Positions 1-8,044 of a stretch of DNA of 31,081 bases are shown here, piece after piece. Positions within the stretch are counted from its first letter, which is position 1. Every line of letters starts with the position of its first letter. The translations under genes were made by a program, and so were the position numbers. The DNA comes from Chloroflexota bacterium (GTDB taxonomy: Bacteria > Chloroflexota > Dehalococcoidia > SM23-28-2 > RBG-16-64-32): NCBI GenBank assembly GCA_005882715.1, contig VBEI01000001.1:1-31081 (forward strand), written 5' to 3'. The notes beneath the pieces are model-generated. The model had not been told where the DNA came from. It ran no database searches and was given only the letters and a program-made list of their open reading frames with translations.

Positions 1-491
1 TGCGCCAGCGCCCGCGCAACGACTACACGCTGGCGCTCGCCGCCTGAGAGCTCGTCCACGCGCCGCTCTGCTAGCTGCCACGTCCCTGTGCGCTCCATTG
101 CCGCTCTGGCTGCATCAAAGTCGCGCGCACCCTCGTTCTCTAGCAGCTTGAGGTGCGGCGTCCGCCCCATTAGTACACACTCCAGGGCTGTGAATGCTTC
201 GGGGAGCAGCGGCTCCTGAGGCACCACGGCCACGCGCCGCGCGATCTCCGCCTGCGCAAGCGAGCCTACCTCGTCGCCGCATATCTGAACTTCGCCGCTG
301 ACCGGCTTCACAACCTTCGTCACAGCTCGAATCAGCGTCGTCTTGCCGCAGCCATTGGGTCCGACGAGGCCGACGAGCTCGCCCGCCGCGAGGGCGAGGG
401 AAAGATCACGCAAGGCGACGAGAGACCGCTTACCGGAATTATAGGCGACCGTAAGCGCGCGGACAGCGAGCCGAGCGTTGCTCACGGGCAT
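1..491 (-). CDS. btuD: Cobalamin/iron-siderophore-type ABC transporter ATP-binding protein (partial, C-terminus outside window)
   Basis: The reverse strand encodes the N-terminal 163 residues of an ABC ATPase of the BtuD/FecE family. The translation shows a Walker A (GPNGCGKTT), a Q-loop (VPQEP) and the ABC signature LSGGERQR; Walker B and the H-loop lie beyond position 1. It would power uptake through the BtuC-like permease encoded just upstream. The start is uncertain: ATG at 491 begins five residues before the conserved first strand, and an in-frame ATG at 542 would add 17 polar residues and leave only 10 nt after the permease stop. Neither has a good ribosome binding site, so translation may be coupled. 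The B12 assignment rests on the riboswitch heading the operon, since BtuD and siderophore ATPases are hard to tell apart by sequence. Confidence 0.85.
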   Translation of the reverse strand, partial: MPVSNARLAVRALTVAYNSGKRSLVALRDLSLALAAGELVGLVGPNGCGKTTLIRAVTKVVKPVSGEVQICGDEVGSLAQAEIARRVAVVPQEPLLPEAFTALECVLMGRTPHLKLLENEGARDFDAARAAMERTGTWQLAERRVDELSGGERQRVVVARALA

Positions 492-552
492 TTCGTTTCT
501 GCGTTCTTCGGTTTTCGCGCTACGAGATATTCGGGGTTCCATATTCCGGGAG

Positions 553-1644
553 TTAAAGTGCTATAGTACGCGAGCGCCGCAACAGGTATAGAAAGAACGG
601 CACCCCGCAAAACGCCGTGATGATCCCGACCGGTATTTCCGAAGGCTCATCGATCATTCGAGCGAACAGGTCGGCGCCGATCAAGAAGGCGGCGCCGAGA
701 AGGATGGCCATTGGGAGCAGCGCGCGATTGTCGGGGCCCCAGATGAGCCGAATCGCATGAGGCACGATCAGCCCGACGAAGCCGATCGTCCCGCTCACCG
801 AGACGACCGCAGCAGCCGCCAGCGAGGCCGCTCCTAGCAGCACAACCTTCGTCCGCTCGACGTCGATTCCGACCTGGCGGGCCTGCTGCTCATCCAGGCT
901 CAGTACATTGAGGATCCGCCCGTGGGCAAGGATAACCAGCACCGCGGGTACGGTGTACGGGAGCACCCAGGCCAGCTTTACCCAGGTCGCCGTGTTGAAC
1001 CCGCCGAGGACGGCGGACATGATAGTCAGCGAGTTGGTCGTGTTCTTCAGCATCAGGTATGCCGTGATCGCAGTCGCCAGCGACGACAGAGCGACACCGG
1101 CGAGGATCAGCGTCGTCCCCGGCGCGGCGCCGCCGACGCGCGCCACACCGTACACGATGACCACGGAGGCGAGAGCGCCGGCGAACGCCGCGAGAGGCAG
1201 GACGCTCAAGCCATGGGTCGAAACATCCGCGCCAGATACCAAAACGATGGTAGCGCCCAGATTCGCCCCCGTCGCAACGCCGATCAGGTAGGGGTCCGCA
1301 AGCGGGTTGCGAAACACCCCCTGGTAGGTCGCCCCGGTGAGCGCCAGGGTGGCGCCGGCCGCGCCGGCGAGGAGAACGCGCGGCAGCCTCACCTCCCAGA
1401 TGATATTCTGCCACGCGGGCGAAACGCTCGCCGATATGCCTACGCCGGGCAAGTGGGAAGCGAGAATCCGTACCGTCGCCTCTAGCGACACGTTTGCCGG
1501 CCCAACCGCCACGCCCAACATGGCGACCGCCAGCAGTATGGCGCAGCCGAGCGTTAGCCGGGGCCAGAACGAACGACGGCCAAGTGGCCTCTCGACCGCC
1601 GGACCGGCTTCGACAACACTTGCCTTGCGCGCTCCAGCAACCAT
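553..1644 (-). CDS. btuC: FecCD/BtuC-family ABC transporter permease, probable cobalamin importer
   Basis: This 363-aa protein is a polytopic membrane permease of the BtuC/FecCD family and has the family's usual length. After a 25-residue polar N-terminus come about ten hydrophobic segments. Family motifs visible include RLPRVLLAGAAGATLALTGATYQ in the first half, the NPLADPYLIGVATGA loop, and the coupling region with GTIGFVGLIVPHAIRL near the C-terminus. A purine-rich AAGGTAGAGG precedes the ATG. It lies 38 nt after the receptor gene and shortly before the ATPase, so the three genes form one transport operon. Substrate is inferred to be cobalamin or a corrinoid from the upstream riboswitch; the permease alone would fit haem or siderophore uptake equally well. 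Confidence 0.92.
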   Translation of the reverse strand: MVAGARKASVVEAGPAVERPLGRRSFWPRLTLGCAILLAVAMLGVAVGPANVSLEATVRILASHLPGVGISASVSPAWQNIIWEVRLPRVLLAGAAGATLALTGATYQGVFRNPLADPYLIGVATGANLGATIVLVSGADVSTHGLSVLPLAAFAGALASVVIVYGVARVGGAAPGTTLILAGVALSSLATAITAYLMLKNTTNSLTIMSAVLGGFNTATWVKLAWVLPYTVPAVLVILAHGRILNVLSLDEQQARQVGIDVERTKVVLLGAASLAAAAVVSVSGTIGFVGLIVPHAIRLIWGPDNRALLPMAILLGAAFLIGADLFARMIDEPSEIPVGIITAFCGVPFFLYLLRRSRTIAL

Positions 1645-1682
1645 TAGGCCTCTACCTTATCTCCCGCCTCGCATTTGTGGCG

Positions 1683-2684
1683 TCATTGCCCGTACACGAG
1701 CTTCTTCAGCGTCTCGAGCGCCTCTATTAGCCTCGGCCCAGGGCGGCTCACGATGTCAGGATTGACCGTGTAGATGCGGCCGTCCTTCACCGCCGGTATT
1801 GCGTCCCAACCCGGCCGCGCGGACACGGTCTGCGCGCTCTCGCCAGCATCCTCGTCCGCGAGGATGATCACATCCGGCGCCGCCTGGATGATCGCCTCTT
1901 GCGTCAGCTGCGGGAAAGCCTGCCCCGTCGGGGCTGCGATATTTCGTACGCCAAGGATCTTATACAAGTCGTCCACGAAGCTCCCGGGGCCCGCCGTAAA
2001 GAAGGTGTTGTCGACCTCGTGGTAGACGGAGATCTCCTTTCCTCCCGCAACCGAGTCCTTGATCTCCTTGATGCGCCGCTGCATAGCGTCGGCGTAAGCC
2101 TCGGCCTCGTCGCTGTGACCGGTCACCCGTCCCACTAAACGCATCTGGTCGAGTGCTCCATCCACCGATTCCGGAATACCGACCAATATGGATTTCACAC
2201 CGACATTGCTAAGCGCTTGCTGGAGCTGGGCATTCGGAAAGGCCAGAAGCACAAGATCGGGCTGCAGGGCCGTAATCGCCTCCACGCTCGGCGTGAACGA
2301 ATCGACGTGCTCGAGCGCTGCCGCCGCCTTCGGACAGTCCGAGAACTTGTCCCCCGCAAGCAACTGTCCGCCAGCCCCGATCGCGTACAGCACCTCCACG
2401 TGGGCAGCCGAGAGCGATATGATCTTCGAGGGCGGCGCCGCGAACGATAATGTTGCGCCAGTATCGTCTTTTTCGCTTAGCGGGAACGCAGACGCATCGG
2501 GCTTCGTCGCCGGGTAGGCCGCGTTGCAGTCGAACGCCGCGAACGGGCTCGCCGCCACAGACGCTTGCGTCCGGACTGCTGTCTGCGTAGCTCCTCCACT
2601 CCCCTCATCGTTTCCACCACACCCCAGCACCATCACCATCGCCGCCACGAGCAGCGACATCACCCACAATCGGGTGTACTTCAT
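1683..2684 (-). CDS. btuF: BtuF-like cobalamin-binding lipoprotein (ABC substrate-binding protein)
   Basis: A 333-aa periplasmic-binding protein of the BtuF/FecB class. The ATG at 2684 is preferred because AGGAGG lies 8 nt upstream; a GTG three codons earlier is within that ribosome binding site. Residues 1-22 form a lipoprotein signal (MKYTRLW, hydrophobic core, lipobox VLGC with Cys22), followed by a Gly/Ser/Thr-rich linker. The mature domain shows the class III receptor pattern: a stretch with LSAAHVEVLYAIGAGGQLLAG, then ITALQPDLVLL, a long inter-domain helix and a C-terminal lobe ending LKKLVYG. It is the first gene after the cobalamin riboswitch, which is the main reason to call it a corrinoid receptor rather than a siderophore receptor. 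Confidence 0.9.
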   Translation of the reverse strand: MKYTRLWVMSLLVAAMVMVLGCGGNDEGSGGATQTAVRTQASVAASPFAAFDCNAAYPATKPDASAFPLSEKDDTGATLSFAAPPSKIISLSAAHVEVLYAIGAGGQLLAGDKFSDCPKAAAALEHVDSFTPSVEAITALQPDLVLLAFPNAQLQQALSNVGVKSILVGIPESVDGALDQMRLVGRVTGHSDEAEAYADAMQRRIKEIKDSVAGGKEISVYHEVDNTFFTAGPGSFVDDLYKILGVRNIAAPTGQAFPQLTQEAIIQAAPDVIILADEDAGESAQTVSARPGWDAIPAVKDGRIYTVNPDIVSRPGPRLIEALETLKKLVYGQ

Positions 2685-2748
2685 CCGATGCACCTCCTGG
2701 CCGTTTTGGCCGCTAACAGAGGTGGCACAGCGGCGCTCGAAACAGAAC

Positions 2749-2772
2749 GCCCCTGCCTCGGTTGGCAGGGGC
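2749..2772 (-). terminator. Hairpin between cobalamin riboswitch and btuF (candidate expression platform)
   Basis: On the minus strand GCCCCTGCC and GGCAGGGGC form a 9-bp perfect stem with a 6-nt loop, followed by GTTCTGTTTC, a weak T-tract. It lies about 50 nt after the riboswitch aptamer and about 65 nt before the btuF start. The 3' arm (GGCAGG) could also pair with CCTGCC of the aptamer's B12 box, which would give a ligand-dependent switch. That pairing is inference. A second small hairpin (GGCC-AAAAC-GGCC, near 2701-2712) sits just before the ribosome binding site. Confidence 0.55.
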
Positions 2773-2824
2773 TTCGCGTTTTCTTGCGCCGGACCCGCGC
2801 CTTTCCTCGAAGGCTGGCTCGCTG

Positions 2825-3045
2825 GGACGCAGGCAGGCGACCTGGCTCCCCCGGTGCGGTAGCTAGTGATTAGTGAACAGTGGTTAGTGAATAGCCTGGG
2901 AACAGCCTACTCACTATTCACTGTTCACTCCCGCCCGGGGATACAGTTGCGGGACAGCGCCGTCCTTTTACCGGCTTCGCTCTTAGCTCCTGCCCTCGCG
3001 ACGGCGACAGGACCGCCGCCGGAGGGTCGCGGAGCACCCGCGTCC
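2825..3045 (-). promoter_or_regulatory. Cobalamin riboswitch upstream of btuFCD
   Basis: Reading the minus strand from 3045, the stem strand GGACGC is followed by GGTGCTCC, a G/C-rich arm, then GAAGCCGGTAAAAGG, the highly conserved CTGTCCCGCAACTGTA, a variable arm, and the B12 box GCCAGG-TCG-CCTGCC, closed by GCGTCC, which pairs with the opening GGACGC as P1. These are the hallmarks of the cobalamin (adenosyl- or methylcobalamin) riboswitch family. It normally represses B12 uptake genes when the cofactor is plentiful, and here it precedes btuF directly. The peripheral arm between the CCGCAACTG core and the B12 box is enlarged by a folded-back heptamer repeat (separate entry). Confidence 0.88.
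2864..2934. repeat. Heptamer tandem repeats forming a 23-bp imperfect hairpin inside the riboswitch arm
   Basis: Plus-strand heptads TAGTGAT, TAGTGAA, CAGTGGT, TAGTGAA (2864-2891) are followed after a short loop by CTACTCA, CTATTCA, CTGTTCA, CTCCCGC (2907-2934). The two tracts are near-complementary: 2872-2894 pairs with 2907-2929 with about four mismatches and a 12-nt loop. The surrounding CCCCGG/CCGGGG stem of the riboswitch is retained. The period of seven resembles short tandemly repeated repetitive (STRR) sequences known from other bacteria. Confidence 0.75.
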
Positions 3046-3113
3046 TCTCTATTCGATTTTCGCCCGCAATATATCAGTAGCCCATCAGGCCGTCAACGCC
3101 AACGAACGCGCCC

Positions 3114-3141
3114 GCTTCTTGCTTCTAGCTCCCGGCTCCTC
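3114..3141. repeat. Short degenerate heptamer tandem repeat
   Basis: Four consecutive seven-base units GCTTCTT, GCTTCTA, GCTCCCG, GCTCCTC lie just upstream of the SDR start codon. They share the consensus GCTYCYN and the period of the other heptad tracts at 2864 and 15631, although the unit sequence differs. Confidence 0.5.
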
Positions 3142-3153
3142 CACGATACGGCC

Positions 3154-3951
3154 ATGGACACCGGCCTCGAAGGTAAGGCGGCGCTGGTCGGCGGCGCCAG
3201 CCGCGGCATCGGGCGCGCGATCGCGCTGGGGCTCGCCCGCGAAGGCGCGAGCGTCGCCCTGTGCGCGCGCAATCAAGAGACGCTCGACAAGGCGCGAGAC
3301 GATATCCGGAATGAGACGGGCGCGGAGGTGAAGGTCGTGTCGCTCATCTGCGACATGGCCCGCCACGACGACATCAAGGCCGCCGTTGCCGCCGCCGTCG
3401 AGGCACTCGGCGGCCTCGATATCATCGTCAACAACGCCGGCGGCCCGCCCACCGGCACCTTCGAAACGCTGGATGAGAATTACTGGCAGCACGCCATTAA
3501 CCAGAATCTGCTCTCAGCCGTTCGCACGACGCGCGAGGCCCTTCCGCACCTTCGGCGGTCGGGCTCCGGGCGCGTGATCAACGTAACGTCGGTGGCCGTC
3601 AAGCAACCCATCGACGGCCTCATGCTCTCGAACGCCACGCGCCTTGCCGTCGTCGGCTGGGCAAAGACGCTCTCCCGCGAACTCGCCCCACACGGGATCA
3701 CCGTCAACAATATCTGCCCCGGCAACATCGCCACCGAGCGTCTCATCTCACTCATCGAAGACCGCGCGCGCCGGCAAAAGCAATCGCTAGAGGAAGCCGT
3801 CGCGCTCGAGGAGGGCCGCGTCCCGATCGGCTTCCTGGGCGAACCAGACGATGTCGCGAACCTCGCGGTGTTCCTCGCCTCGGACAAAGCCCGCTACATC
3901 ACCGGCGCGACAATCCAGGTCGACGGTGGTAGCACCACCGCGGTCATGTAA
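3154..3951 (+). CDS. SDR-family oxidoreductase (FabG-like) with altered catalytic residues
   Basis: A 265-aa short-chain dehydrogenase/reductase. The NAD(P)-binding glycine motif GGASRGIG is at residues 13-20, NNAGG at 93-97, and the active-site serine falls in NVTS at Ser146. Thirteen residues later, where the catalytic Tyr of Y-x-x-x-K should stand, the sequence reads S-N-A-T-R (Ser159, Arg163), so both Tyr and Lys are replaced. The rest, including the PG-I-ATE loop and the C-terminal GATIQVDGG, is typical. Some database groups of FabG-like SDRs are known to lack a perfect tetrad, so this may be a divergent reductase or a non-catalytic homologue. ATG 3154 was chosen because the frame upstream contains repeats and riboswitch DNA. 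It is monocistronic, divergent from btuF and convergent with the peptide transporter operon. Confidence 0.9.
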   Translation: MDTGLEGKAALVGGASRGIGRAIALGLAREGASVALCARNQETLDKARDDIRNETGAEVKVVSLICDMARHDDIKAAVAAAVEALGGLDIIVNNAGGPPTGTFETLDENYWQHAINQNLLSAVRTTREALPHLRRSGSGRVINVTSVAVKQPIDGLMLSNATRLAVVGWAKTLSRELAPHGITVNNICPGNIATERLISLIEDRARRQKQSLEEAVALEEGRVPIGFLGEPDDVANLAVFLASDKARYITGATIQVDGGSTTAVM

Positions 3952-3987
3952 GACCGCCGCCGTCATTCGCTGGTCGGAGCGATCGCG

Positions 3988-5931
3988 CTAAGCGGGGCGG
4001 CCGCGGAAAGTCGGGTCGTTCTTGTTGAGCCAGACGTTCGATGTCCAGTAGCTATTCCCGAACCAGGGGAAGAAGACCGAGTTCTTTACGTACGGCCAGG
4101 TTACGATCGCCAGGTACGGCGTCGCGTAGTCCACCCGGGCGTGCGCGCCCTTCTGCATTCCCTCGCCTTCGAGACCCAGGATGTAGCGCTGGATCTGGTA
4201 CCCGAGCTGCCGCCGCTTCTCGATATCGAACTCCCTCCGCTGGGCGTCCAAAAGCTTGTCGAGGTCCGGGTCGTTCAGCCGGAAGGAATTCTTCGAGCCG
4301 GTGCTGTGGAAGTAGGGGTAGACCCAATCATCGAGGTCGATCCAGCCGTTGTCGAAGCCCCAGTACATCGAAGCGAGATCGCAGCTGTCATCCGCCAAAG
4401 CCTCGGCGATCCGCGAATAAGCCTGCGAAAGCGTTCTCAGTTTGTCGACCGAAATTCCGAGGTTCTTGTTCATGAACTGCTTCCAGGTGCCGATGAAGTT
4501 CGGGATGTAGCTCGGGATGTCAGCGAACCACACCTGCGGCAGCTCCGGGCTCCCGGCCGCGTCGAATAGCTGGCGGGCCTTCTTGATGTCTTCTTCCCGC
4601 TCCGCGGAACCCTGCCTGTATCCCGGAGACGCGAGGAGCTCATCCTCCGGTAGCGCCCAGTAGGCAATGGCGCCGCCGATGGGCCCCTGCATCTTCCATT
4701 CGCCGCTGCCGATGACGTCCACAATCTGCTGCCGCTCGGTTGCGAGGTGGATGGCCTTCCGGACCCGCACGTCATCGAACGGCTGGCAGAACATCTTGAA
4801 ACGAGTCCCAATCCAGCCGGATACCCAGAGCTGGAAGAACTTGAGCTCCGGCTTCTCCTCTTTGATCTTGTAGATCCAGTCCGGGTTCTCGATGAAGGTG
4901 GCGCCGTCGATCTCCTTACGCCGGAAAAGCGCCTCCAGGCTGGTGTCGTTAAGGCTGCTCCCGGACACTGTGTAGCCATCCAGGTAGGGCCTACCCAGAT
5001 CGGGCTCACCCCATCCGAACCACTCCGGGTTCTTCACCGCCTTGTATTCGATGCCGAACTTCAGGTCACCCCAGAAGAATGGACCAGTGCCTATCATCCT
5101 CTGACCCGGCTCGGGCCCGCGATTCGTGTCCACGGTGTCTAGTGGCTGGCCGCCCGGACCGGGATCGTTGTCGACGATCTCCTTCGGGATAATCATTGCG
5201 TTCGTGTCGGCCATGAAGTGATAAAACGGTGCAATCGGCCCCTTGGTCTTAATGTTGATCGTGTAAGGATCCGTCGCCGTGATCGAATCGATAGTCTCGT
5301 ACTGACTGCGGCGGTAGTAGTAACCCTTCTGAATGCTCTGGGACGCGTTCTTCTGCCGCTCGTAGCTGTAGACAACATCCTCCGCGGTCAACTCTCGCCC
5401 TGCCAGCGAGGGAAAGTTGTTGCGGATGGCGTCAGTGCTGTGGAATTTCACGCCCTTGCGCAACTTCACCACGTATTCGGTTGGCGGGTTGCCGATCATC
5501 TCCGGCGCGCTCTCCGCCAGGTCCGGCGCGATGTTCTCCCAGGTAGGCTCAGAGTGGCTCTTGTACATGTAGAGCTTGCTGAAGACCGAAGAGAGGTTGG
5601 CGTACATCGGCCCGAATTGCGTCTGATGGGGGTCGTGCCTGTCGAGCACCACCGGGTCGAATCCTTGCGAGCGGATAATTCCGCCCCGCATATCGGCAGG
5701 ACAGGGCTCCACCTCACGGCGGGCGTCGATAATCTTTTCGGCCCCCAGATCGGCTCCCCGATTGACATTGGAGCCCTGCTGCGTGCTGGTGCCGTTGCCG
5801 CTATCATCTCCACCGCAGCCAACAACGGCGGCCGCCGCCAGGCCGCTCCCGGTCAGGGCAGCGCCGCTTAACAGCCGCCGGCGGCTAACTCGCCTCCGCC
5901 AGAACCGGTTCCAGTAAGTCGGCTCCTCCAT
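3988..5931 (-). CDS. Peptide/opine-type ABC transporter substrate-binding lipoprotein, family 5 (copy 1)
   Basis: A 647-aa family-5 extracellular solute-binding protein (DppA/OppA class), longer than the usual 500-550. The N-terminus carries a Tat signal: SRRRLL (residues 16-21), hydrophobic stretch, lipobox VVGC with Cys39, then a Gly/Asp/Ser/Asn linker. The conserved TEYVVKLRKGVKFHSTDA and TAEDVVYSYER blocks of family 5 follow. Start: ATG 5931 has AGGAG 7 nt upstream and matches the paralogue's MEEPTYWN start; ATG 5937 lies too close to that site. It is the last gene of the operon and is roughly 80% identical by eye to the receptor encoded at 6024-7973. The substrate is unknown: peptides are the default, but this family also binds nickel, haem, sugars and opines. 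Confidence 0.92.
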   Translation of the reverse strand: MEEPTYWNRFWRRRVSRRRLLSGAALTGSGLAAAAVVGCGGDDSGNGTSTQQGSNVNRGADLGAEKIIDARREVEPCPADMRGGIIRSQGFDPVVLDRHDPHQTQFGPMYANLSSVFSKLYMYKSHSEPTWENIAPDLAESAPEMIGNPPTEYVVKLRKGVKFHSTDAIRNNFPSLAGRELTAEDVVYSYERQKNASQSIQKGYYYRRSQYETIDSITATDPYTINIKTKGPIAPFYHFMADTNAMIIPKEIVDNDPGPGGQPLDTVDTNRGPEPGQRMIGTGPFFWGDLKFGIEYKAVKNPEWFGWGEPDLGRPYLDGYTVSGSSLNDTSLEALFRRKEIDGATFIENPDWIYKIKEEKPELKFFQLWVSGWIGTRFKMFCQPFDDVRVRKAIHLATERQQIVDVIGSGEWKMQGPIGGAIAYWALPEDELLASPGYRQGSAEREEDIKKARQLFDAAGSPELPQVWFADIPSYIPNFIGTWKQFMNKNLGISVDKLRTLSQAYSRIAEALADDSCDLASMYWGFDNGWIDLDDWVYPYFHSTGSKNSFRLNDPDLDKLLDAQRREFDIEKRRQLGYQIQRYILGLEGEGMQKGAHARVDYATPYLAIVTWPYVKNSVFFPWFGNSYWTSNVWLNKNDPTFRGRPA

Positions 5932-6023
5932 CTTCATACTCCTTTCAGCGTCGATCCTCTAAGTCCGGAGCGAACAGTCCCGTTTCTGACGATCCCTGCT
6001 TCCCGCCGGTACGGATTCAGGTT

Positions 6024-7973
6024 CTAGGCCGGCCGCCCGCGAATGGTCGGATTATTCTTGTCGAGCCAGACGTTAGCACTCCAGTAGCTATTGCCAAACC
6101 AAGGGAACGCGACGCGGTTCTTGAAGTAGGGCCAGGCCACCGTTGCCGTTCGCGGTGTCGCGTAATCCGTCCGCGCGTGAGCGCCCTTCTGCATTCCGTC
6201 GCCCTCGAGGCCCAACAGATAGCGCTGGATCCGGTAGCCGAGCTCTTTGCGTTTCTCATAGTCGAACTCGGTTCGCTGGGCGTCCAAAAGTGTATCAAGG
6301 TCCGGGTCCTTCAGCCGGAAGGAATTCTTCGAGCCGGTGCTGTGGAAGTACGGATAGACCCAGTCGTCGAGGTCGATCCAGCCGTTGTCGAAGCCCCAGG
6401 TCATTGAGGCTAGGTCACAGCTGTCGTCGGCAATCGCCTCGGCTATGCGCGAGTAAGCCTGCGTGAGCGTGCGGAGCTTGTCTATCGGGATGCCGAGGTT
6501 CTGGTTCATGAACTGCTTCCAGGTGCCGACGAAGTTCGGGATATAGCTGGGGATATCAGCGAACCAGATTTGAGGGAATTCCGGGCTTCCCGCCGCCTCG
6601 AACAGCTGCCGGGCTTCCGTGACGTCCTTCGTCCGTTCGTCTTTGGTCTGACGGTAGCCGGGCAGCGTCAGGAGCTCGTCATACGGAAGTGCCCAGTACG
6701 AGATCGCGTTTCCAACGGGCCCCTGCATCCTCCACTCGCCGCTGCCGATAACGTCCACAACCTGCTGGCGCTCGGTGGCCAGGTGAATGGCTTTGCGGAC
6801 TCGAACGTCATCGAACGGCTTGCAGAACACCTTGAACCGGCTGTTGATCCAGCCGGAGATCCAGCTGCGGAAGAACTCCAGGTCGGGCTTCTCCCGCTTG
6901 ATCTTGAAGACCCACTCGGGATTTTCGATGAACCCGGCGGTGTCGACCTCCTTGCGGCGGAACAACGCCTCCAGGCTGGTATCGTTCAGGCTGCTGCCGG
7001 AGACTGTGTACCCATCGAGATACGGCCGCTGCAGACCGGGTTCGCCCCAGCCGAACCAGGCCGGGTTACGCAGGGCCTTGTACTCGATGCCAAACTTCAA
7101 GTCTCCCCAAAAGAAGGGCCCGGTCCCGATCATCCGCTCCCCGGGTGCCGGCCCGCGGTTCGTGTCGACGGTGTCCAAGGGCAGACCGCCGGGCCCGGGT
7201 TCCATGTCCACGATCTCCTTCGGGACTATCATCGCGTTGGTGTCCGCCATAAAGTGATAGAAGGGCGCAATGGGCCCCTTGGTCTTGATCCTGATGGTGT
7301 AGTCGTCTACAGCCTGAATCGTGTCTATAGTGCGATATTGACTGGCGCGGTAGTAGTACCCCTTCTGGATGCTGTCGGGGTTACGTTGCCGGTCATAGCT
7401 GAAGACCACGTCCTCGGCCTTTAGCTCGCGTCCGGCCAGGTCGGGGAAGTGACTGCGGATCGCGTCCGTGTCGTGGAACTTTACGCCCTTGCGCAGCTTC
7501 ACGACGTATTCCGTCGGTGGGGTGCCGATCATCTCCGGAGCGCTCTCCGCCAGGTCCGGCACGATGTTTTCCCACGTCGGCTCGGTGTGGCTCTTGTACA
7601 TGTAGAGCTTGCTGAAGACCGCAGAGAGGTTGGCATACATCGGCCCGAATTGGGTCTGGTGTGGATCATGTCGGTCTAGTACGACGGGATCGAAACCCTG
7701 GAAGCGCAACGTTCCACCCCGCATGTCGGCGGGCGCTGGGACTACCTCCCGCCGGGCATCGATGAATTGCGGCACCTGACTTTCGAGGTCTTCGCCGAGG
7801 CCGCCTTCTCCGCCCCCGTCAGATTTGGTCTTGTCTGTCCCGCTTTCATCGCCGCCACAGCCGACTACGACCGCGGCAGCCAGACCGCTACCTGTGAGCG
7901 CCGCCCCCGTCAGCAACCGCCGGCGGCTGAGCCGTCTACGCCAGAACCGGTTCCAGTAAGTAGGTTCCTCCAT
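6024..7973 (-). CDS. Peptide/opine-type ABC transporter substrate-binding lipoprotein, family 5 (copy 2)
   Basis: A 649-aa paralogue of the preceding receptor, with the same Tat-lipoprotein leader (SRRRLL at 16-21, Cys39 of VVGC) but a different acidic/Gly-rich linker after the lipid-anchored cysteine. Most of the mature protein aligns without gaps to copy 1, including the block RMIGTGPFFWGDLKFGIEYKA and the C-terminal NSYW-NVWLDKN segment. Ribosome binding site AAAGGAG lies 11-12 nt before the ATG. It sits 71 nt after the permease gene and 92 nt before copy 1. A tandem duplication that kept both reading frames intact suggests two receptors sharing one channel, possibly with different substrate ranges. 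Confidence 0.92.
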   Translation of the reverse strand: MEEPTYWNRFWRRRLSRRRLLTGAALTGSGLAAAVVVGCGGDESGTDKTKSDGGGEGGLGEDLESQVPQFIDARREVVPAPADMRGGTLRFQGFDPVVLDRHDPHQTQFGPMYANLSAVFSKLYMYKSHTEPTWENIVPDLAESAPEMIGTPPTEYVVKLRKGVKFHDTDAIRSHFPDLAGRELKAEDVVFSYDRQRNPDSIQKGYYYRASQYRTIDTIQAVDDYTIRIKTKGPIAPFYHFMADTNAMIVPKEIVDMEPGPGGLPLDTVDTNRGPAPGERMIGTGPFFWGDLKFGIEYKALRNPAWFGWGEPGLQRPYLDGYTVSGSSLNDTSLEALFRRKEVDTAGFIENPEWVFKIKREKPDLEFFRSWISGWINSRFKVFCKPFDDVRVRKAIHLATERQQVVDVIGSGEWRMQGPVGNAISYWALPYDELLTLPGYRQTKDERTKDVTEARQLFEAAGSPEFPQIWFADIPSYIPNFVGTWKQFMNQNLGIPIDKLRTLTQAYSRIAEAIADDSCDLASMTWGFDNGWIDLDDWVYPYFHSTGSKNSFRLKDPDLDTLLDAQRTEFDYEKRKELGYRIQRYLLGLEGDGMQKGAHARTDYATPRTATVAWPYFKNRVAFPWFGNSYWSANVWLDKNNPTIRGRPA

Positions 7974-8044
7974 CAGGCTCGCGCTCCTTTCAGCCCGCTG
8001 TCATTCAATACGTTGCCAAAGCAGAGAAGGTTCGCGGGCGATTA

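Noticed and set aside
5218..5871. Long open frame antisense to the first receptor gene (217 codons); also 6570-7424 antisense to the second
   Set aside because: They repeat each other because the sense genes are paralogous. Both lack ribosome binding sites and recognisable motifs, as expected of GC-rich antisense shadows.
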